DNA from: Gambelia wislizenii
Lineage: Eukaryota; Chordata; Lepidosauria; Squamata; Crotaphytidae
Direction of reading: 5' to 3'
Assembly (NCBI GenBank): GCA_030847615.1
Contig: JAUMIR010000005.1
Span: 173,504,596 to 173,568,595, forward strand
Length of the DNA: 64,000 bases
Shown here: piece after piece, positions 35,166 to 45,553 of the stretch
Layout of the letters: each line of letters starts with the position of its first letter
How positions within the stretch are numbered: position 1 is the stretch's first letter
The notes under the pieces: generated by a model
Database searches by the model: none
Seen by the model: the letters and a program-made list of their open reading frames with translations, nothing else
Told to the model about the DNA's origin: nothing
Position numbers and translations under genes: made by a program

Positions 35166-35468
35166 GACAGAGTAGGAGGCAAATGGATGACGGAAGGAGA
35201 CTGAGGTGTTGATGGATTGAGACGGAACAGACGTGAGGGGAGGTGCAGACGAACTGAGTGGGCCTGGGCCTGGTTCGGAGGACGGAGGAGCATAAAAGTG
35301 GGAGGTGGATAAAGAGTTGAGAACAGAATATATTAGATAGTCAAGTGTAATAACCAGGCAATCATAAGTAAAGTGGAAGTAAGAATACAGAAGTAGATGG
35401 CCTCTGGACTAAGGCCCAGGGCGTTCACAACTTCACAAGTGGCAACAGCTAGAAGAAGCTCAACAGAG

Positions 35469-36435
35469 ATGCCTCCCAAACAGACGGACATTAATATGCA
35501 AATTCTTGAGGAGTTAAGATCGTTTTAAAAAGAGATAAAGGAGAATTTGCGAGATTTTAAAAGAGATATAAGACAAGATTTGGAAAAAAATTGATAAAAG
35601 ATTAGACAAGATGACCACTGAATTAAAGGACATTAAAGATGATGTAGATAACGTTAAGACTAGAACTACAAAACTAGAGACCCAAATAGAAAGCTTCACT
35701 AGAGATTTGGAAAAAGAAAAACATACAAGCATTATACAAGAAATTAGATATAAAGAGAAGTGCATCAAATTAAGGGGACTTCCAGAAAAAAATGTATGAG
35801 AACTTGCAAGAAAGAATAATACCCTCCTTGGCAAGTTATATTAATGAACCAGAGGAGGGTTGGCCCAGGAAGTGGATAAATGCTTTAGGGCTAACTCGGC
35901 CATAACAAAGGAAAGAAAGTTACCAAGGAACATAGTGATTGCCTTCACAAGAACTAAGTATAGAAAAAAAATTATAAAGAAAAACTATACAGATAAATTA
36001 ATAATAGAGGGGAAGGAAATCCAAATATAGAAAGACACGCCGGTAGAAATCCTTAAGAAAAGGCAAGATTATAAGCCACTTACACAAACATTAATTAGAC
36101 TTGGAGTAAATTACAGATGGGAACAAATTGAAGGTATTTCGTGTACATACCGACAAAAGAAATATAGAATAAATTTGAAAGAAAAAGCAAAGGAATTTTT
36201 GAGGAAACGAAATGAGGATGAACTAAAATACCAGCAGAAAAGAAGAAAGACGCAACAAGAAATGGAAGATCAAGGAGAAGGAATGGATAAAAAGGATAAT
36301 GAGAATCTAGACGAGGTGGAAGGACCAGAGGAACACTCAGAGGAGAGGGAAACAGAATGTCAGGAATCAGAGGATAGTAGTGAAGGAAGCGAGGAAGGCA
36401 AAGTTGGAGCAGGAGGGGAGGAGGTTGAAGATTAA
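35469..36435 (+). pseudogene. L1 ORF1 (RNA-binding protein), broken
   Basis: ORF1p is the trimeric RNA-binding chaperone of L1. An ATG at 35469 gives MPPKQTDINMQILEELRSF then a stop at 35526. The following sequence encodes a Lys/Glu/Asp-rich coiled coil (frame 35611-35799: TTELKDIKDDVDNVKTRTTK, then LETQIESFTRDLEKEKH) and begins the RRM-like domain at RYKEKCIKLRGLPE before a stop. The rest is frame-shifted. The C-terminal frame (to 36435) is an acidic tail with EEHSEERETE and GEEVED. It sits just upstream of ORF2, as usual. Confidence 0.83.
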
Positions 36436-36469
36436 AGAACATGTCCCTGAACAGGCCATTTGATAGGTT

Positions 36470-39400
36470 TGGAAATTAACTTTGCTGGCATGAAAATATA
36501 TCTGATTGCTATTTATACTCCAATAATGAATAAACAGAATTTTTAAAAAAAATTACAAGAAGAAATGGAGCAATTGGAAAATGGATTTATAATCCTCACA
36601 GGGGATTTTAACAGTGTAATGGACGGTAGGAGAGACCGATCAGGCCCAAGTAAAGAGAAGCAAGGTAGACTACCGAGGGTCTGTTTTAAAATAATGGAAG
36701 AACGTGGCTTACAAGATCTATGGACTAAAAAGTATCATTTAGAGAAAGGATATACTTTTTATTCCGATGTCCATAACACAATGTCAAGGATAGACATGTT
36801 TTGGATAACAAAGACTCTTATCCCCAAAATAAGTCACATGGAAATAATGCCAAAAGTTTCTGATCATAACTCCATAAGAATGAGAATGATTATACCAAAG
36901 AAGGAGTACACTTGGAGATTAAAGGCTGAGCTGCTAAAAGACGAAAGATTCGTGGGGAAAATACAGGAGAGTATTAAACTATATTTCAAAGAAAACAAGA
37001 ATGAGAAGATTAAAATGAACATCATTTGGGACACATTTAAGGCAACACTTAAGGGGATGTTATTACAAAGAGGAGCGGAGATAGCCAGAATTAAGAGACA
37101 AAAGAATCAAGAACTTTTACAAGAATTGAAAAGGCTGGAAGATAACCTAAGAGTAAACCTCAAAATCGGGCCTTACAGAAAGAAATAATGTTAATAAAAA
37201 AGAAGATAAATTCACAAATGATTGAGGAGATAGGAATTAAAAAGAATTAAGCAGAAACAATTCGAACATGCGAACAAGACTGGGAGGTGGTTGTCATATA
37301 AACTGAAGAAAGAGAAAGAAAGAACCACAATAATGGAAATCAAAATGGGAGATAAAATACTAACAACACAAAAAGATATAGAAAAAGCATTTTTTGAGTT
37401 TTACTTCTCATTATATACAGCATATGTACAAGAAGAAGAATGGGAGAAGGCGTTAATATGTTATTTAAGAGAAAATAAATTTACGATGTTAACGGATCAA
37501 CAAAGATTGGGGTTAACAGAACTATTTAACAAGGAAGAGTTAACAACAGCCATTCAAAGTCTCAAGAGAGGAATAGCACCAGGACCAGATGGTTTTACTG
37601 ATACTTTTTATAAAGTTTTTGAGAACGAAATAGAGCGACACTTGTTGCAAACGATAAACAGGGTCCAAACAGAAGGTATGCCAGAGACATGGAAATCGGC
37701 GAACATAGTGGTGATACCAAAGGAGGGGAAGGACAAAACGGATGTTAGAAATTATCGCCCAGTCTTGTTGTTGAACGTGGATTACAAAGTCTATGCCATG
37801 ATGATAGCTAACAGGATGAAGAAGATACTAAAAGAAATTATTCATAAGGACCAAAATGGGTTCCTCCCAGGAAGATCACTGTCAAGTAACATAAGGAGTG
37901 TGGTAAATATATTGGAATTTTTTGAAAAAAATAATGAAAGGAAGGCGGCAATAATTTTCGCAGATGCTTAAAAGGCCTTCGATAATTTAAATTGGAGATG
38001 TCTAATTCAGACGATCAAAGAAATAGGATTTGGCCACTTTAAAACAGCAAATATAGAAAAAAATATACGTTGAACAAAGAGCACAGCTCATAATAAACGG
38101 TGAAAAGACATTGGAAATAAAGATACAAAAAGGGACTAGACAGGGTTGTCCGTTATCACCACTTTTTTTCATTATAGTCCTAGAAGTTCTAATAAATAAA
38201 ATCAGGAAGGATAAGACAATTCAGGGACTGAGAATAAAAAATCAGGAATACAAGGTTATGGCATTTGCGGATGACTTAGCAGTAGTATTGGAAGATCCCT
38301 TGGAAAATATAGATAAGCTAATGGGAACTATTATGGAATATGGGAAGTATGTGGGTCTCAAGATTAACAAGGACAAAACATTAATAATAACAAGAAACAT
38401 TACAAAAAAGATGAAGATAATCTAGGAAGGCTATCGAAGTGTAAAATTGAGAAAAATGTAAGATATCTCGGAATTTGGATATCAAGTAGAAATTTAGATC
38501 TATATGATAATATATGAGAGTTTGAAAGAATATAAAAGAGGACTTTGAAAAATGGAAAAAAATTAAATTTATCACTGCTAGGCCGTATAGCCACAATAAA
38601 AATGACGATATTACCTAAACTAATGTTCTTGTTTCAAAATCTCCCAATATTGGCAAGCGAAAAGCCATTTAAAATTTGGAAAAGAGACTTGAGTGATTTT
38701 ATTTGGAATGGCCGAAAACCAAGGATAAAGTGGCAAACCCTTACGGAAAGATATGAAAGAGGAGGTACAGCTTTACCCGAATTATCTTTATAATTCGCCT
38801 GTAGTTTGATATGGACATTCAAATGGATTAGCTTACAGAATACAAAATTATTAACGCTGGAAGGAGATGGGCTAAGATTAGGGTGGCATGCCCATTTGGG
38901 ATACGATAAAGCAGAAGTACATAAAGATTTCAACAATAACATAGTGAGAAAGGCCTTGTTGCAAAACTGGAAAAAGATTCAGAAATTATTTTACGATAAG
39001 CTACCCAAGTGGCTGTCACCAGCCGAAGCTTTCTTTGGCAGATGGGGGCAAATAGGGAGGATGAACAAATGGATTACATATACAGATTTATCTAAAAAGA
39101 ACGATGAGGGAAGGATAGAAATCAAGACAAAGGAGAAGTTGAAAGAAGAAGGATGGGAATTAAATTGGTGGACATATCAACAGTTAAATAATAGATTCAA
39201 ACTAGACAAAGAAAAGAAAGGATTTATGGAAGAACAGACGGAAGTAGATAAAATATTATGGGGAGGAGAACGGAGCAAAATAGCTAAACTGTATAATCTA
39301 TTCTTGTGTAGGCAACTTGAAGCAGACGTTAGGGAAGCAGTGGTTAAATGGGCAAAAGATGTTGGGGAAGTAATAACCATGGAAGAATGGGAAATGGCTT

Positions 39401-39933
39401 GGAAACAAACAAAAAAATTCACAGCATGCCAAGCACTGAAAGAAAACTATTTTAAAATTAATAACCAGTGGTATTTAACACCAGTAAAGTTAAATAAAAT
39501 ATTTGGAACAAAGCAAAAGGAATGCTGGAAATGTGGGAAAGTAACAGGTACACTATTACATATGAGCTGGGAATGCTCAGTTATGCAGAAATATTGGGTA
39601 AAAGTGCACAAAATAGTACAGAACATATTCCAAATACAATTTGATATAAACTCTAAATTTTATGTATTGAATATCACATTGATGATTGAAAGGATAGTAG
39701 AGAGGAAACACGAGAATATTATTATATATATATGTACGGCTGCACGACTGATAGCGGCGGCAAAATGGAAGAGTCAAGAAACACCACAAATAGACGACTG
39801 GCTTGACAAGGTACTTGAAATGAGAGACAATGATAAACTGACACATATACTGAATAAGAAATCAGTAGAAAAACTGGAAATGGAATGGTCCCCCCTGACT
39901 AACTATTGCAAAAAAAAGATGGAACATCAATAG
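36470..39933 (+). pseudogene. L1 ORF2 (endonuclease-reverse transcriptase), broken and missing its N-terminus
   Basis: ORF2p nicks DNA and copies L1 RNA. The APE-type endonuclease starts mid-domain at FAGMKIYLIAIYTP (about 36485). It keeps GDFNSV (about 36601), SRIDMFW and SDHNS, but the first ~110 residues, including the early catalytic Asn/Glu motifs, are absent. RT blocks follow at 37291-37971 (GPDGF, VVIPKEGKDKTDVRNYRPV, NGFLPGRS, then FADA and a stop replacing Tyr of the A motif), GTRQGCPLSP at about 38121, and the FADD site at 38264-38275. Later frames 38545-38793 and 38806-39933 (375 codons, open) hold the C-terminal CWKCG...H...C zinc-knuckle-like motif. Several stops and frameshifts exclude activity. 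Confidence 0.93.
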
Positions 39934-40706
39934 GAATTTAGAGATATAGAAAAGAAGGAGTGATATGAGTTAGTGTTTAGTACAACAATATGAGTGTCAA
40001 TAGGGGTGAAAGGTGGGAAAAGAGAGTAACAAACTATTGGATGACCGTAGAAAAGTAGGAGTAAGGATGAATGAAAGACATGGTAAGAAAACTAGAAGAA
40101 TGAAACTCTTTGAGCTATTTTACAGAGGAAGTCAGGTTTTTTAAAGTATAGAAGTATAAGTTTTATGTTTGATGTACTTTGAAATGGAAGATGTATAATA
40201 CATGTATAAATAAAATAATAAAAAAAATTGACAGTGTTTGTATTTGTCACCTAAATTACAGTGGCTGATATGAAGCAGAAATTCCAATAAGGGGGAGCAG
40301 TGTGTCCTCGAAGGAAAAAAGAGGCCTTCAATAAATCATCGGAAAATAATGTTTGAGGCCCTAGGCTAAGATTCCTGAGGCAGGAAAAAGGCAGGGATGC
40401 AAAAGAGAGCTCTCTAAGTTATTGATGTTCAGATTATAAAGGTGTGTGTGGGGGTTAAGCCAGGAAAATAAGGCACGGCTGTCTAAGGTACTGTTGATAA
40501 GATTCCTGAGTTGTTGGGGTGTGTGTGTGTGTTTTTAAAATGGAAGTGGGAAAATAGGAGAGCCCCAGCTTGTGTGGTATTAGTTTCAGACCTGGGCAGT
40601 TCTGGGTTCTCTTCAGCCAGTATTATACTATAATTTAGAGTATTACATTTGTACCAATGTTGTATTTCCAGTTTTAAAGAGAGAATGATTTTTATTTTCA
40701 TGATAG

Positions 40707-40862
40707 GTATGGGATGGCACAAAATGTCCCTTCCCTTCCTGGAAGATACTTGTTAAAGAAGATGACCTTGAAGGAGATGGTGTTCTTATTCATCAGCTAA
40801 GAAATCTGACAGTGGACATTGTAGTGTACGATAATCATGTGCGGTTGGCAAAATCACTGAAG
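40707..40862 (+). CDS. POT1: POT1 coding exon: second OB fold, part 1
   Basis: 156 bp, 52 whole codons: [20 protein letters not shown] then [20 protein letters not shown] then [16 protein letters not shown] and FPSW are highly conserved in POT1 OB2. The VYDNH motif (Tyr at 40826-40828, Asp at 40829-40831) carries the mammalian OB2 contact pair known as Tyr223 and Asp224; both are kept. The acceptor is CATGATAG (to 40706) and the donor GTAATGG starts at 40863. Confidence 0.97.
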
Positions 40863-41789
40863 GTAATGGAACTCTCAGCATTTTTTTGGGGGGGGGGTTA
40901 GCTTTACTTCATATTTGTGTTCTTACCATACCATGTAGCCTCTGTCTATATTTACTTAAACTATGTACTTTTTTGTGACTATTTTGTTTAAAACTTCCCA
41001 CAAGCTAAACCTTCTGGGTGGAAAATGAAAAAGACTAATTGCTTTAAATTTCTGTAGAAGTGAGCAGCTGCAGTGCGCATATTGTGGTGTCATGCAGTTC
41101 TGAGCATATGCAAAATGAACTGTGCTTTTTGTGTCTTTTGAGAGAATGAGAGAAACTGTATTTTAATTTGTAGTCCCTATTATAGACAATATTTTTCTAC
41201 TTTGTAAATAGGTATTTCCTATGAAAGCTACCATTAGTGATTGTTACATTGTGCAATCCATACTCTTCTTCTAGTGGTCCTGCGGTCTTCATTCTTCAGG
41301 GGATAGAGAATAGTTTAACTTGTCTTTGGTCCTAGTTAATGATTGGTATCGTGCTTCTAGATTACATTCTTTGTAATCAAGATCAATTGATCACATACTC
41401 TTTAAAAGAGTGTCCCAAGCTGTAATAAAACATAATGCTCATTGTAAAAATAAATGTTACTGATAAATAGATAGCAGGTGGAGATAGGTAGAGGTTTCTA
41501 GATCTTATCAACAGGCAACAGAGAAATAGCCCTGAACCAGTTTTAAATTACTGGTGGACAGAGAGGATTAAATTCTGTTTTACTATATGGTAAGATCTTC
41601 GGGTGCCAACATAAATAGTGCCAAAAACTACTCCCCTCAGTTCCTTTTCTTCTGTTGTGTTATTCAACTTGGGTAGCTCCAGCATTGAGTAACTTCTGTT
41701 TCTTTCCTTTGCAATTCCTTCTTTGATTTTCTTTCCCCCTGTTGTTTCTCTATTAAAAAAAAAAAAAAACATGAGTGAGTTCCTATCCC

Positions 41790-42120
41790 AAAGCCCTCCC
41801 CCTGATATTTTATCATTCCAAAGAGGGACAGTTCACTGAGGGCTATCATAGGTCTCAGAAGGGTGATTTGCTACATACTGCGTGCAAAGTTTCAGATGGT
41901 TACATTAGCCACCGTCCTCCTCCTCCTGAATCCAGGGGACTGGTTCACCTCTCTGGACCTACAAGATTCCTGTTCTCACATTAACATCTGCTCTCAACAA
42001 AGGAAGTGTTTTCACTTCATGGTTGGGCACACACTGTACCAGTAAAAGGTCCTTCCTTTTACTCTGGCTACCGCTCCTCTGGTATTCATGAAAGTGATAG
42101 TGAAGGATCTTTCTCTGGGT
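41790..42120 (+). pseudogene. DIRS reverse transcriptase fragment
   Basis: Over two frames it reads AKFQMVTLATVLLLLNPGDW then FTSLDLQDSCSHINI, then HFMVGHTLYQ, a stop, and KVLPFTLATAPLVF. These match the DIRS RT block LDLxDAYFHI through LPFGLxxAPRVF. It is followed by unrelated UTR-like sequence instead of the YLDD site. It lies before the gag-like ORF, out of the normal order. Confidence 0.7.
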
Positions 42121-42531
42121 TGGTGAAAGGAGGAATCTGGAAGCTGTTACTCTTGGATTATTCCCTCCACCACCCAGAGAAGAGGCAGGAAGAATTTAAA
42201 CTAAGTCTTGTGGTAGCTGGAGAGGGCTGTTGCTCCTCCCCCCCTCCAACCACCACGAAATCCCTTTTTCCTCCTGCCTTACCCAGAGAGGAGTGTTTCT
42301 CTTTGTCTCCTTCCTTTTGTTTCTCTGACTCCCAGTCTTTGTTGTCCTCCCGTGCTCTCTGACTCTATTCACCCTTCCTTCTCCTTTATCTGTTTTTACA
42401 TGGTTCCTTATTCTGTTACTTTTAAAAAAAAGGGGGGTATATCACTCGAGCTCTTCCCCCCCCCCTCGGCCTCACCGCCTTTTCTGACCTACCTAGTTTC
42501 TCTCTATTCTCTCTCCGCATTCTCTTCGGGG

Positions 42532-43750
42532 ATGGCCCCAACAGAGCCAAAAAAGAAGGGGAAACAGCCACACAAGGACAGGCCAGCGGAGAAGACCATC
42601 CAGGCAGCCACCCCGCCACTGGACCCTGTCCTACAGGCGTGCATTGTGGCCGAGGTTTCCACGGCTTCCCTGCCACTGAGCAGCCCTCCGCAGGCGGATC
42701 GGAAGCAGGACATGCCACCCAGGTGTGAGACACCTCCCCCGCCACCAAGCCTTGCTCTGCTGGCAAGGCTTGAGTGGCCCACCCCCCAGAGCGCTTCTCC
42801 ATCTTCTGGAGAACATCGGAGGCAAGATGGAGAAGGAAGCAGTGCAGAGGAACCTCACCAAGCGGGCAGGAAGTACCTGCATCAATTTTTCGGACTGGGG
42901 GATGCTGGGGAGGTCTCCCCAGGTGGTCAAGGTCCCTACCCCCTTTGGCTAGTCACCCTTTTGAGAGGGACACCCTCCACATCTAGAGACATCCCTCAAA
43001 TGAGGCAGAGGCCTCACCCACCCAACTTTCGGTCATGAGGAGGGAGGGGGCTCTATGGCCACGCAGCTGGTTAAAATAATGGCAATTGCCTTCAGCCCCC
43101 CTCTTCCCCCAGCGAGGCAACCGGACTTCTGTCTGGAAGCCCCACATCGAACCTGGGTCCCTTGCTGGAGGATCTCAGAGCAGCCGGGGAGCACACCTTC
43201 CACACGGCCCAGGAGGCATAACCCCAGGCCTTGGAGAGCTTTGGGAGATCTAGTGCACCCACGGACACCACAGTAGCCCAGCACGTATGTTTCAGGGAGG
43301 AGTCCCTACTGAGGGAGGAGGGCAGGCCAGCAGCCCCCTGTCAGATACCCAACAGTGCCCCCAATCCTAACGACCAGGAAAATGTGGGTGCCTTACTGGC
43401 ACAAGTGGTCCGCCTCTTGCAGCCAGGGAAGGCACTGCGGGCGGCATGGATAATGGCGACAGACCAGGACCCAGTGGCACCCAAAGACCATGTCAAAACC
43501 AAAGAAAGGCCACCTCCTCTCTGCATTTCTCAGCAGAGTCCAAGGTTAATTTCTCCGATGAAGCTGCCTTGCATGCTTCCAAGGATCTGGACCAAGAGGA
43601 CGTAGATCTCTATACCAATAGGGAGGAAGGCGAAGGGTCAGACACAGAGAGTCCAAAGCCAGAAGAGTCCGAGAGGATTTTCCATTTGGAGGATTTTCCC
43701 TCCTCTATGGTCCCTCTCGCTTGTGCTGTTCCAACTCATGGGGAAGTGTT
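42532..43750 (+). pseudogene. DIRS gag-like ORF1, broken
   Basis: The ATG at 42532 follows a pyrimidine-rich leader and gives MAPTEPKKKGKQPHKDRPAE..., a Lys-rich then Pro/Ser-rich N-terminus, open to 43038. Later pieces are in other frames, for example an acidic stretch DLDQEDVDLYTNREEGEGSD ending in a PSSMVPLACAVP region near 43720. It resembles vertebrate DIRS ORF1 in composition and position but lacks a diagnostic motif, so the call rests on context. Confidence 0.55.
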
Positions 43751-43764
43751 TTGAGCCAACACCA

Positions 43765-44360
43765 ACTGTGGACCTTCAGCTTCTAACTCTAAAGACTGTC
43801 TTCCTGGTGTCTCACCTCTGCGAAGAGGACTGGAAAGCTATGTGCCTTGAGGTCAGATCAGCCCTATCAGTTTCCACAGAGAAAAAATGGTGCTATGCTT
43901 TGATCTGGATTTTCTCCCAAAGATGGTCTCTCTGTTCCACCTCAGCTTTTCCATTAGGACCTCTCTTCCTAGCTGGAGAAGGCTCTGCACTGTTTGGATG
44001 TATGGTGGGTTTTGGCCTGCTATACTCACCATACTGCTCCTATCAGGAAGTCCCCCAGGCTGTTCATCTGCTATGGGGGACAAAAATCTGGTCTCCCGGT
44101 CTTGTCACAAAAACTATCAAGACAGGTGATTAACTTCATCAACCTGGCATACCAACTAGCCAAGAAGCCTCAGCCGTTGGGCCCATGCAGTTTGCACATC
44201 CCATGTGTGGCTCCAGGGCATCTCCCTGCCAGAGGTTTGTACAGCAGTTAATTGGGCTCAGTTGTCTACCTTCATTTGGCACAATCAGATGTACTGCAAG
44301 GCATAGGCAGATGTGATGTTTGGAAGGGCAGTGCTGTTCTCTGTTCTCAATTTGCCTACC
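43765..44360 (+). pseudogene. DIRS tyrosine recombinase remnant, copy 2
   Basis: The start LTLKTVFLVS (about 43784) matches the LTFKTAFLxAI block before the first catalytic Arg, which is lost (SHLCEED follows). The end region reads INLAYQLAKKPQPLG, then LQGISLPEVCTAVNWAQLST then FIWHNQM, matching the box that normally contains HxxR...LQGISLPEV...W...F...HYxxD. Here the His-x-x-Arg has become CTSHV and the Tyr position is Asn. The tail FGRAVL is kept. Inactive. Confidence 0.7.
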
Positions 44361-44430
44361 CCACCTCCATTGGTAAGCTAGCTAATCACCCATTTCTGTG
44401 AGGCACAGAGACCAAGAAGGAGAAGGACAG

Positions 44431-44482
44431 GTTACTTACCTGTAACTAGGTCTTCAGTTGATCTGTGCCCTCACACAAACCC
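44431..44482 (+). repeat. Internal complementary region of DIRS copy 2
   Basis: GGTTACTTACCTGTAACTA and the text after it (TCTTCAGTTGATCTGTGCCC) resemble the reverse complement of the right terminus at about 44655-44705. The same GGTTACTTACCTGTAACTA opens the corresponding region of copy 3 (58144). Confidence 0.65.
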
Positions 44483-44769
44483 TCCCTCCTCCCCTCTATT
44501 TCTGCAGGTCTGTTCTACACATGAGAGATGTTGAAACTAGGAGAGTAGCTCCTGGTGCTATTTATGTTGGCACCCGAAGGGGCAGGGTTACCACCGAAAG
44601 CTACTCAGCTCTGGAACATTCGGTGGATGAATCTGAACAGGCACAAGACCCATTTGCATGAGGTCACAGATGAACACTCAAAGAACTACAGTTATAGCGA
44701 TGCAGCCTGTTCTTCTGTTTTACTATATGGTAAGGTTAGATAATCTTATACCAAAACCTCCCACATAAA

Positions 44770-44990
44770 AGAACTTACATGGTATAGTGGTTTGGGTATT
44801 GGACTGGACCTCTGGGAGACCAAGGTTCAAATCCCTGCTTAGCCATGGAAACTGGGTGACCTTGGGCAAATCACACTCTTTTGAAGGAAGGCAGTGGCGA
44901 ACTTCCTCTGAACAAATCTTGCCAAGAAAACCCCATGATAGTTTTGCCTTAAGATCACCATAAATCAGAAACAACTTGAAAACACCTATA
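44770..44990 (+). mobile_element. tRNA-derived SINE (Sauria SINE type), second copy
   Basis: A-box-like GTATAGTGG, B box GGTTCAAATCCC near 44823-44834, GGGTGACCTTGGGCAAATCA, CCAAGAAAACCCCATGATAG, and a decayed BovB-type tail (GATCACCATAAATCAG). Same family as 9291-9510. Confidence 0.85.
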
Positions 44991-45508
44991 AATTCCCATT
45001 TAATGTTAACATAGCTATTGGCTGTGTATGAAGAATACTACTAAGTCTTGTAGATGCCACTTTGAAACTTAGTATCACATTGGCACCTTTGTAGATTGTC
45101 AGTCCTGACCTGGTGCCCATTCACCATAGCTAATTTCAAGCCAGCTAAAACGATTCAGTGCTCTAGCTTATTGACTAGCATCTGTGCTTCTGTCTGCTGT
45201 GCCCTGTTTCAAGATGGAAAGCTTGGGAAAATTACTCTTTGGTTCTACAACCTCCAGAATCTCCTAGCCAGCTTGGTTACTAGCTGTGCTGGCTGGGGGA
45301 TTTTGGGAATTGTAGTCCAAAAAGGATATTTCTGAGTTCTGTAATTAAGTGACTCCATGTAAAGATTTTCTGTGTATAGTCAGGCTTTCTCTCTGATCTT
45401 GTAAGATGTGTGTCCTTGTTTGGGGATCCTTTTGAACCTGATTATACATATGCTGAACTGCATTAAGAATGGTCACCCACAGGCAAAGAATAATAGAAAG
45501 GAACAAAA

Positions 45509-45553
45509 GTGTGTGTGTGTGTGTGCGCACACACACACACACACACACACACA
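45509..45553. repeat. (GT)nGC(AC)n alternating purine-pyrimidine tract
   Basis: About 45 bp of GT repeats turning at GTGCGCAC into AC repeats. It is self-complementary and alternating throughout. Confidence 0.95.

Larger units (their letters stand above)
33568..40227 (+). mobile_element. Nearly full-length L1 retrotransposon, inactive
   Basis: 6.66 kb from AGACTTCCAGCAGGGGGAG to an A-rich tail containing AATAAAATAATA. Target duplications flank it: TTGATAGTGTTTG (33555-33567) and TTGACAGTGTTTG (40228-40240), 12 of 13 identical. Layout: G-rich 5' region, tandem monomers (34470-35165), ORF1 (35469-36435), ORF2 (36470-39933), short 3' UTR. ORF1 and ORF2 both have stops and frameshifts, and the start of ORF2 is missing. 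Confidence 0.93.
27309..40706 (+). other. POT1: POT1 intron after exon 27018-27308
   Basis: 13.4-kb intron. 27309-28230 and 30900-31930 show no recognised feature. Named contents are a direct repeat pair near 28.2-28.9 kb, a hairpin-rich MITE (29163-30702), a CR1 3' end, a BovB fragment with a nested MITE, and an L1 (33568-40227). 32460-33550 is plain AT-rich DNA. Confidence 0.85.
41595..44712 (+). mobile_element. DIRS-like retrotransposon copy 2, composite and degenerate
   Basis: The left end (from about 41597) carries CTTCGGGTGCCAACATAAAT and the right region (44550-44575) the inverse ATTTATGTTGGCACCCGAAG, with further matching sequence (ACTACTC, GTAGCTC). The right terminus is longer, so the left repeat is truncated. 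An internal complementary region lies at 44431-44482. Contents in order: an RT fragment, a gag-like ORF, and a decayed tyrosine recombinase, with most RT, all RNase H and the methyltransferase missing. Identical 22-bp sequences flank it (41573-41594 and 44713-44734). Confidence 0.75.

Noticed and set aside
34184..35293. 369-codon minus-strand ORF, longest but one in the window
   Set aside because: It is the reverse reading of the L1 5' tandem monomers; its protein is a simple repeat of SGPSAPS-like units.
36175..36435. Small acidic protein gene
   Set aside because: It is the in-frame C-terminal tail of L1 ORF1, not a separate gene.
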